A DNA stretch of 57,500 bases. Source: Choanephora cucurbitarum (taxonomy: Eukaryota > Mucoromycota > Mucoromycetes > Mucorales > Choanephoraceae). The stretch covers positions 1 through 57,500 of the forward strand of contig JAIWNI010000082.1 of the NCBI GenBank assembly GCA_025331435.1. The letters are read 5' to 3'. This document shows, one piece after another, positions 1-10,367 of the stretch. The stretch's first letter is position 1; each line of letters begins with the position of its first letter. The translations under genes and the position numbers were made by a program. The notes below the pieces were generated by a model that was not told the origin of the DNA, did not search any database, and worked only from the letters and a program-made list of their open reading frames with translations.

Positions 1-42
1 TGTACAGTCAGACGAGGAAAAAAATTAGTAATTAATTGTCCG
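1..42 (+). repeat. Left terminal inverted repeat of Tc1 element
   Basis: This 42-bp segment is identical to the reverse complement of 1300-1341, including a run of seven A on this side and seven T on the other. Tc1 transposases bind such ends and cut at them. Confidence 0.95.
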
Positions 43-129
43 CAAATCATGGTTGTCATTATTAAATCATAAAACACATCGTTATATCTTGCTTTACTTT
101 CTACATTTTAATAAAAAAAATACAACAAC

Positions 130-1137
130 ATGCCTCACTGGAGCCTCGAAACTAAGATTCGTATCGTCGATCGCGCTGAAAATGGTTGGACTCACCAACA
201 AATCTCTGAAACTCTTGGAGTACCACTTTCAACTGTCGGTCATATTATTAGAGGCTATTGTAATCGTGGTACTTTTGAGCGAAAGAAAGGTTCTGGAAGA
301 CCTCAAAAAATGGATGAACGTAGCAAGAGACACCTTTTGCGTATTGTTGAAAAAAATCCAGAGGCAACATTGGCGGAACTCCAGGCTCAAATGCCTGTCA
401 AATGCAGCACTTGGCTAATATCTAAGCATCTGCATGAAAGCAAGCTCCACAAAAGAGTTGCTGTTGTTAAGCCTTTCTTAACTGAAAAGCAACGAAAAGC
501 GAGGTATCAATTTGCCAAAGAGCATTTGAATAGGACTGTAGACCAGTGGAAGAGGGTCATTTGGACAGACGAATCCAGTTTCCAAATTGGAGCAAATGTC
601 GTAAAAAAGAAGGTGTGGAGACGACGCTTCGAAAAATACAAGAAGTCTTGCATCAAGGCTTCATTCAAGAGCGGCAGGACCTCAGTGATGGTTTGGGGTG
701 CCATTTGTGGTGGAAAGAAGTCCCCTTTGGTTATCATGCCCAAGAATCAGCGAACAAGTCAACATTTTGTTGACATTGTATACGAGCCTGCCCTGCTCGA
801 TTTTTATCGAAGCATTCCAAATGCCATTTTAATGGAAGATAATGCTCCAATCCACCGAGCTAAAGCCGCTGAAAACTGGAGGGTAGCTCATGGTATTGTG
901 AAGATGAAGTGGCCTGCTCAATCACCAGATTTGAACCCGATCGAGAATCTCTGGTATATTATGAAAAAGCACTTTCATAAAAAATGGGCAAACCGCAGAA
1001 GCTCAATTGCTACCAAAGCACTCTTGGAATTCGTCTGGATCAAGATAGAAACAAGCTATATTGATAAACTTGTCGAAAGTATGCCTAAGCGCATGCAAAT
1101 GCTTCTTGATGCCAAAGGTGGCTCAATAAAATATTAA
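130..1137 (+). CDS. Tc1-type DD34E transposase, intact
   Basis: A 335-residue uninterrupted protein, the usual length for Tc1 transposases. The N-terminal 110 residues hold two helix-turn-helix segments (residues about 8-45 and 62-105) joined by a GRPR-like hook (GSGRPQK at 54-60). These bind the terminal repeats. The catalytic triad is visible: D147 in WTDESSF, D237 in MEDNAPIH and E272 in SPDLNPIEN, with 34 residues between the last two. The enzyme excises the element and pastes it into TA sites. There is no intron. The coding sequence sits centrally between perfect inverted repeats, so it probably encodes an active enzyme. Expression was not assessable. Confidence 0.95.
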   Translation: MPHWSLETKIRIVDRAENGWTHQQISETLGVPLSTVGHIIRGYCNRGTFERKKGSGRPQKMDERSKRHLLRIVEKNPEATLAELQAQMPVKCSTWLISKHLHESKLHKRVAVVKPFLTEKQRKARYQFAKEHLNRTVDQWKRVIWTDESSFQIGANVVKKKVWRRRFEKYKKSCIKASFKSGRTSVMVWGAICGGKKSPLVIMPKNQRTSQHFVDIVYEPALLDFYRSIPNAILMEDNAPIHRAKAAENWRVAHGIVKMKWPAQSPDLNPIENLWYIMKKHFHKKWANRRSSIATKALLEFVWIKIETSYIDKLVESMPKRMQMLLDAKGGSIKY

Positions 1138-1299
1138 TTGTTTTAAACATCGATTTTTAACCTTTTTTTCTCGCTTTTTTGCGCAAAATATCCCTTCGTT
1201 ATACATTCAAGAAAACCTGCTCATAGAAAGGGGTATTTATTATGAAAAAGATAGAATGATCAAAGGTACTATCCATTTCTTCATCTAAAACAACCATGT

Positions 1300-1341
1300 C
1301 GGACAATTAATTACTAATTTTTTTCCTCGTCTGACTGTACA
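1300..1341 (-). repeat. Right terminal inverted repeat of Tc1 element
   Basis: Perfect 42-base reverse complement of bases 1-42. It marks the right end of the transposon. Ordinary AT-rich sequence follows. Confidence 0.95.
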
Positions 1342-1974
1342 TAAGGTTAACATCAACAAGTAGGATAAGGTTATCTTTGTTTGTCGTGACCAGGAAATAG
1401 CTAGATGGCTTTGATTATTTTTTAGAGATGATTTGCGTTGGATGTATCTTACCAATCAGTATCTACATAATAGCATGAATATGTTGATGTGGCAAATACT
1501 ATTGCTTGTTTGATATATTGAACAGCAAGATGGCTTTGTGCGATAAATGTAAATACATGAGCGGATGAGAAAGGTTGCATATTCATACTTGTGGTTTCGT
1601 AGATTAATCGCACATCATGTTGCAATTAACACAAGTCCTCAAATACAAGAGCTTTGACAACTTTGTGATTGACCATTCAGTGCAGTACTTGTATTGCTTG
1701 CAAGGAACAGTAAACAAAACCTCCAACGAAACTTATTCATAAAAGGCCTAAAGTTTGAGTTTGCTTTTATCAAGATCAATGCTAAGTACGTTAGAATCTC
1801 AAAAGAAAGGAAAGAAGAACTCAATGACTCAATCTCGATTATATATTATCAAAATTTGTATATCTTGAATAGTATTTTAGCTATGTTTCTTTTGTTTTCA
1901 CGAATCGATGATATAGAACCTCATCTTTAAATGATTCATAGTGTCTTTAGCTACCTAATAAGAGGTCTCAAATA

Positions 1975-4300
1975 AGAATTCTGTTGTTAAGGCTATTGTG
2001 AATGTAATACCTTCTGAAGAGTATGAAGAATCTATTCTTGACTATTACTCGATGAAAGAGACCTTTTCCATGTATTTCGTAGACTTTAAGAGCATACGGG
2101 CCCGTCGTAGTCGTTTCAGGAGGAAGCTTGATCAGCTGTCAAGTCGCTTACTATGTATTGGTTTTGGTCCTGAGTGAATCAAGCAGTGTAGTTGATATAT
2201 CATAGAATAAAAGCAAGGCCATCAGAAGCTAAAGAAGAAAAAAAGTCATGTCTACCTGTCAACCATTCCTCTCTCCTTAATTAGTTTGTACAGTAGCTCA
2301 AGAAGTCATCGGCGAAACTTATTCAAGAAGAAACAAGCTAAAGAAAATACTCAAAACATCTGCCAAAAGCAATTTTCAAGATAAAAAACAGAAGATTAGA
2401 ACAAACCGCTGTCAAGTTAGAATTGATGCACTTGAAGGAATTTTGAAAAACGAGGTAAGCAGCTGGAGAATTAGTTAAGCTAAAGCATTTTTGGCTTCAG
2501 CAGAGAGCACTAATTCCAAAGACAAAACCAGAATAGGAAAAGAAGCCAAACATAATTAATAATGACGGTAATGAGTAAATAGATCTCATGAACCTCAACA
2601 AAGAACTTCCAGCCTCGGAAGATCACATTATAGAGCGGGAAGACAGCACTTCAGAAAGCAACAGTTGCACCTCCTCCCCTCCTCAAAACGAGAATCAAAG
2701 TCTTGGTAGCTAATTTAAGAGCAGCTTTGCATTCAAATCCTCAGAAGAGAACTACATTACAACTTTTATGTGGTAGAATCAACTGTTAAACGAAGTATGG
2801 ATTACCATCATGTGATTGCTAAGACACCAAGGATTCTTTTAATGCAAAAACCCTTTCTTCTTGATGACAGATACAGCCTTTCATGCTATTGGACAGACAA
2901 ACTAAACGATCTCTTTTTGCCCTTTGATGAGCCCTTCCCAGCTAAATGCTCTATACTTGGATGCGCTATCTATTTTTAGTCTCCTTTGTTGAACTGATGA
3001 TAAAGCAAAGTTGCTAATGCTCATGATATTAATGGGAACTTGATTCCAACAGGAAAAATTGCAGCCGAGAAAAAGAATGTCATGTCTGATCCTTTTCTTT
3101 AATCTGAAATGCTTGTTAGCTACTTGAAACAAATATAGGCAAACTTTTATTCATTGCATAGATATACTTTTTGGTACAGAAACAGTTTGTGTATGCAATA
3201 TACTTGATGGTGATTCAACTGCGAACACATGCAAGAAGATTGAGTCTCAAGAAGAAAGTCAACTATCGTCGTCTGCTTCACCGTTAGCTCTCACCTTTGA
3301 GCTCTCTCAGTCTGAAGCCAATAGACTTTATCAAGAACTAACCCGGTGGTCTAATCAGCTGAAATAAGCATGTAAGGCAAGAAGAGATTTTATTTACAGA
3401 AACGAGATCAAGGAATTGAAGGAACCGTGGGCGCTATAAGATGAAGCGAGGACGAACAAAACTCTCAAGCTTGTGCTTTCTGCTTCGATAAAATAAGTCT
3501 TGCGTTGAAAATTGTAGAGAAAGATGTAAAGGAAAGTCTTGAGACGATTAATGATACTTTCGTATGTAACAACAAGACCTGTATTCTTGATCTAGCAAAA
3601 CAACTCCACAAACATGGAGACTCTCTGCCCGTACCTAGACTGATTGCTGCATGAATCCATGATGTATTCAATTTTTCCCTGTAATCACAGCAATCAATTC
3701 TACATTGATTTTTCTGCTATCCCTTTTCTTGGAAGGAAGCAGGGCTAGGCTTACTGCTGATGGGGTGTGTGTACCTTTTTGGGGAAAGTGCAAGACCATC
3801 CATTCACCAAAAAATCAATCTGCTAACTCTTTTGGATTTATGTCTTCAACCAAGTCAATTGCCATATTCTTAATGTAAAAAAAGGTTGATCTTTGAGACG
3901 CTGATTTTGATTATTTGTTGCTTATGTTGCAACACACAGTTACTTTGCCATCTCAATATTCATAGGTGACTAAAGTATGAAGAAGCATCTTTACACTAGC
4001 AGTCCCTTTGTAGTTTGTTTATCGGCAGTTAGAATGCGTTGCTCAATTCTGTCATGTTATGTTCCTAAATAAGCCAACACAATTAACCGCACCTTGGCCT
4101 GTTGCTATACTGTCTTTCAGCAAGCTGCGAGTTAAACCTCTGATTTCTTTCACATCTTTTTTTGAGCTTTACGAGACCTTTAGAATCAACAGAGTAATAC
4201 TTTTTGCATCAAGCGCTTTGATGATGAGCAGTTCTTGCATTTAGAGAAGACTTCTTAAAGATGTAGCTCGTTTTGCAGAGATCACAAGCAAGGCTGAGAC
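1975..4300 (+). pseudogene. Decayed coding sequence of unknown origin
   Basis: Several stretches read well as protein but are broken by stops and frame changes. Examples are a stretch near 1985-2175 containing SIRARRSRFRRKL, a stretch around 2740-3360 containing QLSSSASPLALTFELSQSE, and 3500-3690 containing DLAKQLHKHGDSLPVPRL. Many breaking codons (TAG, TAA, TGA) could come from CAG, CAA or CGA by a single C-to-T change. I do not recognise a family. The most economical reading is an old transposon or dead gene on the plus strand. No part should be treated as a functional gene. Confidence 0.35.
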
Positions 4301-4663
4301 AGGTACAACTCATCTTTTGAAAAGTAAAAAACTAAGAGCTGTTAATTCTTTCTCTTGGTTGTTTGACAACAATTGCTTTGCGCTCAAAAAAATGCAAGTA
4401 TTACTTTGATATCCATTTCTTTTTTCTTGTTGTTGAGAAGGGGCAAGGATGGCGCTTAAATTAGCGCGTTTCTCTCTTTAGGCCAGTCACAGTACCTATT
4501 TGGCGTGTATGAGCGTGTATATGTGTATGTGAGGTATATGCTTTTTTAGTTCGTCTTTCCTTTCATTCTCATTGTTTTTTACGCACAATTATATCCATTG
4601 CATTGTATATTTGTTTTTCTTAGTCTTCTTTTGAGATAAGTGCATACACCTTCTTCAGAGACT
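4301..4663. other. Intergenic, likely promoter of the SUMO protease gene
   Basis: AT-rich, with pyrimidine-rich tracts ahead of the first ATG at 4664. A short tgtatg/tgtgta-rich run lies near 4505-4535. I see no gene here. Confidence 0.4.
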
Positions 4664-6668
4664 ATGCGACACGCTTTGGACCATGTAAGTCCTCTTTAGT
4701 GATTAAGAAGTTTCTTCCTGCTTAAGCAAAAAAAAACAACAACAATAATAGAAACGTCGCGATAGACAACAAGATGTACCCAATGTAGGGACAAGTCGAA
4801 GTTCCAGTAGACGGAAGTCGACTGGCAATCCTATCCCAGTGCCTACAGTAAATTATTGACTGTCTATTCTTATTGTATTTCTATGCTCATACCTTTTATA
4901 TAGAACAATATTTCATTCTCTCTACCACATAGTAAATTTGCAGGTAAAACAATCAATCGTGATAGACGCTACTCTCAAGCTAATTCATTGTGTTATTAAT
5001 AGATCGAATGAAGACAGGTGCAGAAAGTCTTACAAGAGGAGAAGTAATGTTTATTAACAAAGCGAAATAGACTGTATACTGACACAATATTTGTCTTACA
5101 GACAAGACAAACAACAGATTCTAGATTTAAGGTCAACACGGCGAATTTTCAGGCAATCACGAGAAGAAGTTCTCGTCTATCCAACAGGGCATCCACAAGA
5201 GCAAAGAGATCAGAAGTGATCGAGATTGATTCAGAAGATGAAAAAGCAAAAGCAAACAATCTTCATGATACAGAAAAGGGCATATTACAACCACCATCTG
5301 TGTCTTTGAAAAGGAGACGATTGATTCGACGCGATCCCGAGGAGGACGTGGATATGTCAAAGGCAGAACCTACAGTGACGTCTAATGTATTAAGCAGCGG
5401 TATGAGACGTAAAACAGCATCATCACCTATCAATCCCTTTCAATTCAATCCTACCAAAAACTTGGGCACAAAGAAAGAAGGATCAGAGAAATCGACAGGG
5501 TTTTTGACAACGACAGTAGCACATGCGTCTCGGATTGTGAAAAACCTATTTGAAAACACAGAAAAAGGAGCAGAAGAAAATAATAGCGATGAGATAGCAA
5601 AGGATGAAGACATGGAGGACACAAATGTATCAGAACAAGACTATGACTTACCCTCTGTGGCCACGATGGTTCAGCTACCTTACGATCCCATTGATGACTA
5701 TCAAGTGGTCATGACAGGTCCAGACGAACATCTGTTGACCTATCCTTTTAAGGGCAAGAAATCAGTGACAGTCTATGAGCGAGATTTGGACCGTCTGAAT
5801 GACGAGACTTATCTCAATGACACTCTGATTGATGTGTTCCCCAAGATTTGGTCAGACGAATTTTCAAGAGCATCCATCTATACATTCAGTTCATTTTTTT
5901 ATACCAAATTGGCTGGACCAAATCAACATATTCATTATGATACTGTTAAAAGGTGGACTTCACATGTAGACATTTTCGATAAAAAGTTTTTGATTATTCC
6001 TATTGCTCAACATAACCATTGGTTTGTGATTGTGGTCGCCAACCCGGGTTATTGTATTCGAAAAGACAGAGTAGTGCATAGCGAGAGTTATGTGCCCGAA
6101 GAAGAAGAAGAAGAAGATCCTACACGTAAAACAAGAAAAAAGATCATCTATCCTGGTACACCTTTGGATCCAAAAAAGTAAGTCAATGCGGCTTGACTCA
6201 GCAATGGATACGAACTGACAACTTTTATAGGCCTTATATATTCACCCTAGATCCCTTAAGTCTCAGTAAAGGCTTAGTAGCTAGAACAATATTACAATAC
6301 TTGAAAAAGGAAGCCTTGACTAAACTTAAAGTTGAATCCACTGACTTTGTCGAACCAGAAATTGTTATGGCACCTTGTCCTGGTCAAAAGAACTTCACGG
6401 ATTGTGGCGTCTTTTGTCTTCATTATATGAAAAGCCTCTACCAGTTTCCTGATAGTATGATGGAAACACTCTATGTAAGTCTATTCTAATGATCAAACCA
6501 CACCTGCTTATGTTTCAAGAAATTTAGAAAAATCTCCAAAATGATGAAGCATGGGATAAAGATCGTTCCTTACCAGGATTTCGTACACATCTAAAAAGAA
6601 TACTAAAAAGAACCATTAGAGACTATCGAGACTACCTCCTGTCTCATCTAGAGAGGCAATGTACATAG
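4664..6668 (+). CDS. ULP2: Ulp2/SENP6-7-type SUMO-specific cysteine protease
   Basis: Seven exons: 4664-4684, 4752-4847, 4904-4943, 5003-5043, 5102-6177, 6231-6474 and 6528-6668. All splice phases agree and give about 552 residues. The first 200 residues are basic, Ser/Arg-rich and acidic patches and look disordered. The C48 peptidase domain follows. It shows the YLNDTLID entry motif, the catalytic His in HNHWFVIVV (about residue 372), an Asp in FTLDPLS, and the Gln/Cys pair in CPGQKNFTDCGVF (Cys about 483). An acidic/basic insert of roughly 50 residues sits between the His and Asp strands, as in Ulp2/SENP6-7 rather than Ulp1. The enzyme removes SUMO, especially chains, from nuclear proteins. 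The small first exon (7 codons) is inferred from phase and splice signals and is the least certain part. Confidence 0.9.
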
Positions 6669-6672
6669 CAAT

Positions 6673-6720
6673 AATATTAATAATAATAGTAATAATAATT
6701 TATCTTTTTTTTTATTATTC
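6673..6720. repeat. ATT/ATA-rich low-complexity spacer
   Basis: An imperfect run of AAT/ATA triplets followed by a T tract fills most of the 70 bp between the SUMO protease stop (6668) and the MZT1 start (6739). It must hold both the polyadenylation region of the first gene and the promoter of the second. Confidence 0.6.
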
Positions 6721-6738
6721 ATTTTCCTTACTATTATT

Positions 6739-7051
6739 ATGGAGCCTACAAGAGACTCAGAAGTGAAAGAAACTATTGACAGTAATAAAGATAAACAATA
6801 TAGAAAGTGGCGGCCGTTTTTTCTTACTGCTTTCTCTAGTATTGACTGAGATGGCTAGTTTGTTAAACACTGGTCTTGATAGAGAAACAGTTAGTTTATG
6901 CGTGTCTCTTTGTGAAAGAGGTGTCAATCCTGAAGCCCTTGCAGTAAGATCATAACACTAGCTGGAAGCATGTCTACTGACCTATATTTCTTAGGCAGTA
7001 ATTAAAGAGCTACGCGATCAGGAGCAGAAACTCCCTTCTGAAGAATTATAA
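6739..7051 (+). CDS. MZT1: MOZART1, gamma-tubulin ring complex small subunit
   Basis: Three exons (6739-6781, 6840-6943, 6995-7051) give a 67-residue protein. It matches the MOZART1 family throughout: [20 protein letters not shown], then [10 protein letters not shown], then AAVIKELR. Human MZT1 is 82 residues; the core is the same and the N-terminal tail is shorter here. MOZART1 binds the N-terminal part of gamma-tubulin complex proteins and activates microtubule nucleation at spindle poles. Each exon is too short for ORF calling, so the gene is easily missed. It lies 70 bp after the SUMO protease gene and 70 bp before PNKP on the same strand. Phases are 1 and 0 with good GTAATA/GTAAGA donors and CTAG/TTAG acceptors. 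Confidence 0.93.
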
Positions 7052-7121
7052 CAATAATAAAAATATCCTTGTTCATTATTATAGTACATATTTTCTTTTC
7101 TTTATCTATACATTTCCAAGT

Positions 7122-8539
7122 ATGAAAAGAGAGAAAGAGGTTGCCGGTTCAGATTCAAATAAAAAGACAAAACAAGGTAACGTGAGTCAGACAGAGAATT
7201 TCTTGGACTTACAGATGCTTAGATCATCCCTTTTTTGACATGAGTGCTAGAAAATCAGTCCGATGGCTAAACGCGTTAGATACTGTCTTGATCGCCAAAA
7301 CAAAAGAGGCAACTGGCAGTAAGATTGCTGCGTTTGATCTTGTAAGGATATGAAAAAAACACCTCTCTTATTTTTTCGACTGATTCAAAAAGAGAGAATA
7401 GGATGGTACATTGATCAGTACAAAGAACGGAAATGTGTTTGCTAAAGATCAACATGACTGGCGTTGGTGGGATCCTACAGTTGTTCAAGAATTAGAACGA
7501 CTTCATAAAGATGGGTAAATAAACAACACCTACACACAGACACACACCCGCATTAACTTTGAGCATAGATATAGAATTGTCATCTTTTCAAATCAAAATG
7601 GTCTTCAGTCAGACAAGACCAAAGAGACCTTTAAGCTCAAAGTATCAGATATATTGAACCGACTGTCTATTCCGGTCACATTGATGGCTGCTTTAAAAAA
7701 AGACATGTATCGTAAACCAATGACTGGTATGTGGGATTATCTGACACAGGATCAATCGATTGATCAACAGCAGTCATTCTATGTGGGCGATGCTGCTGGT
7801 AGACAACAAGGCTGGAAAAAGAACTACAAAAAGGATCATTCATGTGTTGATCGAAAGTTCGCAGCGAATGTAGGGATTGCATTCTACACACCTGAAGAAT
7901 ATTTCTTAAAGGAGGAAAAGGCTGAATTTGAATGGCATGGATTTCATGCAGAAGGCTATTTAGCCTCTTCTTGTAAGTAATTATGTAAACTACAGTCGAA
8001 CTCATATTGAAGCAGAACGATCAGTACCACTCTGTAAGACAGAGACGCCTATTGCTTATGAAGATAAACAAGAGGTAGTCCTCTGTGTAGGTTATCCAGC
8101 TTGTGGTAAATCAAGTTTTGTTAAGCGTCATCTTTTGCCCAAAGGCTATGTTCATGTCAATCAAGACACACTCAAGACGCGCGATCGATGTATCAAAGCC
8201 TGTAAAAAGGCACTTGAGAATAAGCAGTCAGTAGTAATTGATAATACCAATCCTGAGCGTGCTACACGCGCACTCTATATCAAGCTGGCCAAAGAAGCTC
8301 AGGTGCCTGTGCGTTGTTTCTATTTTGGCGATAATGAAGATTTAGCCCAACATAACAATCTCTATCGAGCTCTCTATCAGCTAAAGAAAGAGCCTATCAG
8401 TACAGTGGCCTATCGTGTCTTTAAATCAAAACTTCAGATTCCTGAACCAGAGGAAGGATTTAGTGAAGTCAAATATATCAATTTTGTGTTTGATGGGCCT
8501 GAACAAGACAGAAAAATATGGAGTCAATGGTGGCATTAA
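7122..8539 (+). CDS. PNKP: Bifunctional polynucleotide kinase 3'-phosphatase
   Basis: Five exons: 7122-7176, 7223-7341, 7402-7514, 7569-7972 and about 8013-8539, giving about 405 residues. The N-terminal half is a HAD-type DNA 3'-phosphatase: AAFDLDGTLIST holds the nucleophile Asp, followed by VIFSNQNG and a conserved FYVGDAAGR. The C-terminal half is a P-loop kinase with Walker A GYPACGKSS and a later VVIDNTNPERATR. Together they turn damaged DNA ends into 5'-phosphate and 3'-hydroxyl for ligation in single-strand-break repair and end joining. There is no N-terminal FHA domain, unlike animal PNKP; this resembles fission yeast Pnk1. The last acceptor is a tandem AAG/CAG. Only the AAG at 8010-8012 keeps the frame open, so that junction is less certain. 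Confidence 0.93.
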
Positions 8540-8582
8540 TAAATGTAATTAATGATGATAATATTAGCAAACAGTTATAATT

Positions 8583-8621
8583 GCGTGTATATATGTGTGA
8601 GTGTGAGTGTGTAAGTGTGTG
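8583..8621. repeat. TG-rich microsatellite
   Basis: Imperfect (TG)n/(TGAG)n run in the 142-bp convergent spacer between the PNKP stop and the stop of the RG-rich gene. Confidence 0.7.
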
Positions 8622-8681
8622 TAAAGAGATGATTCCTATATATATTTTAAGAGAAAAAAGAATATAAAGCGGGGGATCATG

Positions 8682-10082
8682 TTAAATGGTATCTGTCATC
8701 ATCTCATCACGTCCTCCTCTTCCTCGACCACGACCACGGCTAGATCCTCTTGATAAAGTAGATCCATGTCCGCGACTAGAACCACGTCCACGTCCTCTTG
8801 CTCTAGTGCCACGCGATCGACCATTACTGTTGCCTCTTCCTCGCTTATTGTAGTTATCAGTTGAATCTCTTCTTCTCCAATTATCATTTGCATCAGCATA
8901 ATCTTGGGTAGGTGGGTTCCAATCTTGCTGTGCATCTAATAAGATGTCAGTCCACCTTTCTGTGGTCATCATCTCTTTTTTTTTTCTCTTACCTTGAGTA
9001 ACCACAGTGTCTACTTGGTCCCAGCTAGAAGATGGCTTATCGTCCTCTTGTTCTTGCTGAGTCCATGTATCCTTTTGAGCAGCAGGTGGTTCACCCCAGC
9101 CTTCTTCCTCCTTTTCCTCAGTTTGGTGATCTTTACCTTCTTCTGTACTCTCTTCTAATATTGTCTCTTCTTTTCCGTTGGTTGAACTCGTGTTCTCTCC
9201 CTCTTGATGCTCATCCTTTTGTTGTCGCTCTACTACAGTATCTTCCTTATTATTCTTTGTTTTTCTTTCTTCTTCCCCTTCTTCTTCATCTTCTTTTGGT
9301 TGTTCTAACACATCCTCTTCATGTTTGTTGTCATCTACATCATCTTTTTCATTCTCTTCTTCTTGTACACAAGTAGCATAATCCCAGATATGTTGCATGA
9401 ACTCCTTGATCTGCTTAAAAGATATACCCTCCATGATGAGCTCATTTGATCCTGTCTCAAGCTTCTTTAGAGTAGCTATAATATGCTCTTTCTTTCGTAG
9501 TCGCACTTGAGACGAGTGATAGACTTTGCAGTAGATAGAAGCGCCCACCATTTGATCACATGCATCCATAGCAGCTCTCAACAGACTTTCCTTGTTGGGA
9601 AAGTCAATGGGATCAAATGTGCCAAGTGAACCTACTCTGACCAGATAAAATAGATTTAACAGCTCAAGAATCTGGGCTTCATTTCTCTGTCGTGCTTCAT
9701 GAGCTTCTCTATCTTGATAAGAGCGTAGTTTGGCCTTAGTAGAGGAAGAAGTGTTCTAGGGTAGGATATGAGTGATGATGGCTAAGTGCAGACTACGGAC
9801 AACTTACATAATCCAGCAAGAGATCCTCATAAGCTTCTATTGTTGTCTTGAGCTTTTGTTTTTGTGTGAGCTCTTCTGTTGTCAATTCTCTTTTGTTTTC
9901 GTATTCTTCCAATTTATTCTATCATTATGGTCAAAACAACTATTTTGTGTAATAAAAAACTAACTTACATAGTCTTCTTGTGTTAAACTTAATTTGCTTT
10001 GAACTGCTTCGACATAAGGATGAACAGAGCTGACTGCTTTTTTCTTGTTTGTCTTTCTGTTTTGCTTTGACTTGGAACCCAT
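8682..10082 (-). CDS. Caprin-like, RG-rich putative RNA-binding protein
   Basis: Three exons (9969-10082, 9808-9918, 8682-9755), all phase 0, give about 432 residues. It opens with a basic NRKTNKKK stretch. Residues about 20-110 are helical, with the pattern LEEYENKRELTTEELTQKQK, which resembles the N-terminal helices of caprin-family proteins. A helical region with conserved hydrophobics follows to about residue 230. Then comes a strongly acidic Glu/Lys-rich stretch of about 100 residues, and a C-terminal tail with many RG/RGRG repeats (RGRGRGG at the end). Such tails bind RNA and are arginine-methylated. Caprins act in translation control and stress granules; that role here is inference from weak similarity. 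The gene is convergent with PNKP. Confidence 0.72.
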
Positions 10083-10367
10083 TTTGTCTAGAAGCATAAT
10101 TTTTTGTTTATTTTCTTTAAAGGAAAAAGAAAGAGAAAGAAAGAAATACGCGTCTACTTTATTTTCAACTGTAGCTGTGCTTTAACAATGATTTTTTTCT
10201 ATTCAGCAAGCCACTGGCATCATTGCTTATTTAAAGCCCCGTCATTCTTCTATTTTTTATATTTTGTATCTTTCTTTTCTTTCATTTGTTTCTTTCATCC
10301 CCCTTTTTTTTTCTATAGAATCAGCCAAAAACCTTAAAAAAAAAGACAGAATTCAGAAAACAATATT
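10083..10367. promoter_or_regulatory. Bidirectional promoter region
   Basis: 285 bp separate the divergent starts of the RG-rich gene and the glycosyltransferase. The segment is pyrimidine/purine-tract rich (long GAAA and TTTC runs). No specific binding site was recognised. Confidence 0.45.

Larger units (their letters stand above)
1..1341 (+). mobile_element. Complete Tc1/mariner-superfamily DNA transposon
   Basis: The first 42 bases and bases 1300-1341 are perfect inverted repeats of each other, and one intact transposase gene lies between them. That is the structure of a complete Tc1-type element, about 1.34 kb long. The outer bases read TGTACAGTCAGACGAGG. Tc1 elements insert at TA. The TA may be at 3-4 and 1338-1339, inside a palindromic TGTACA target, or the element may begin at base 1 with TA at 1342-1343. 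The left flank is outside the window, so this cannot be decided. Perfect repeats and an unbroken gene suggest recent insertion. Confidence 0.93.
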
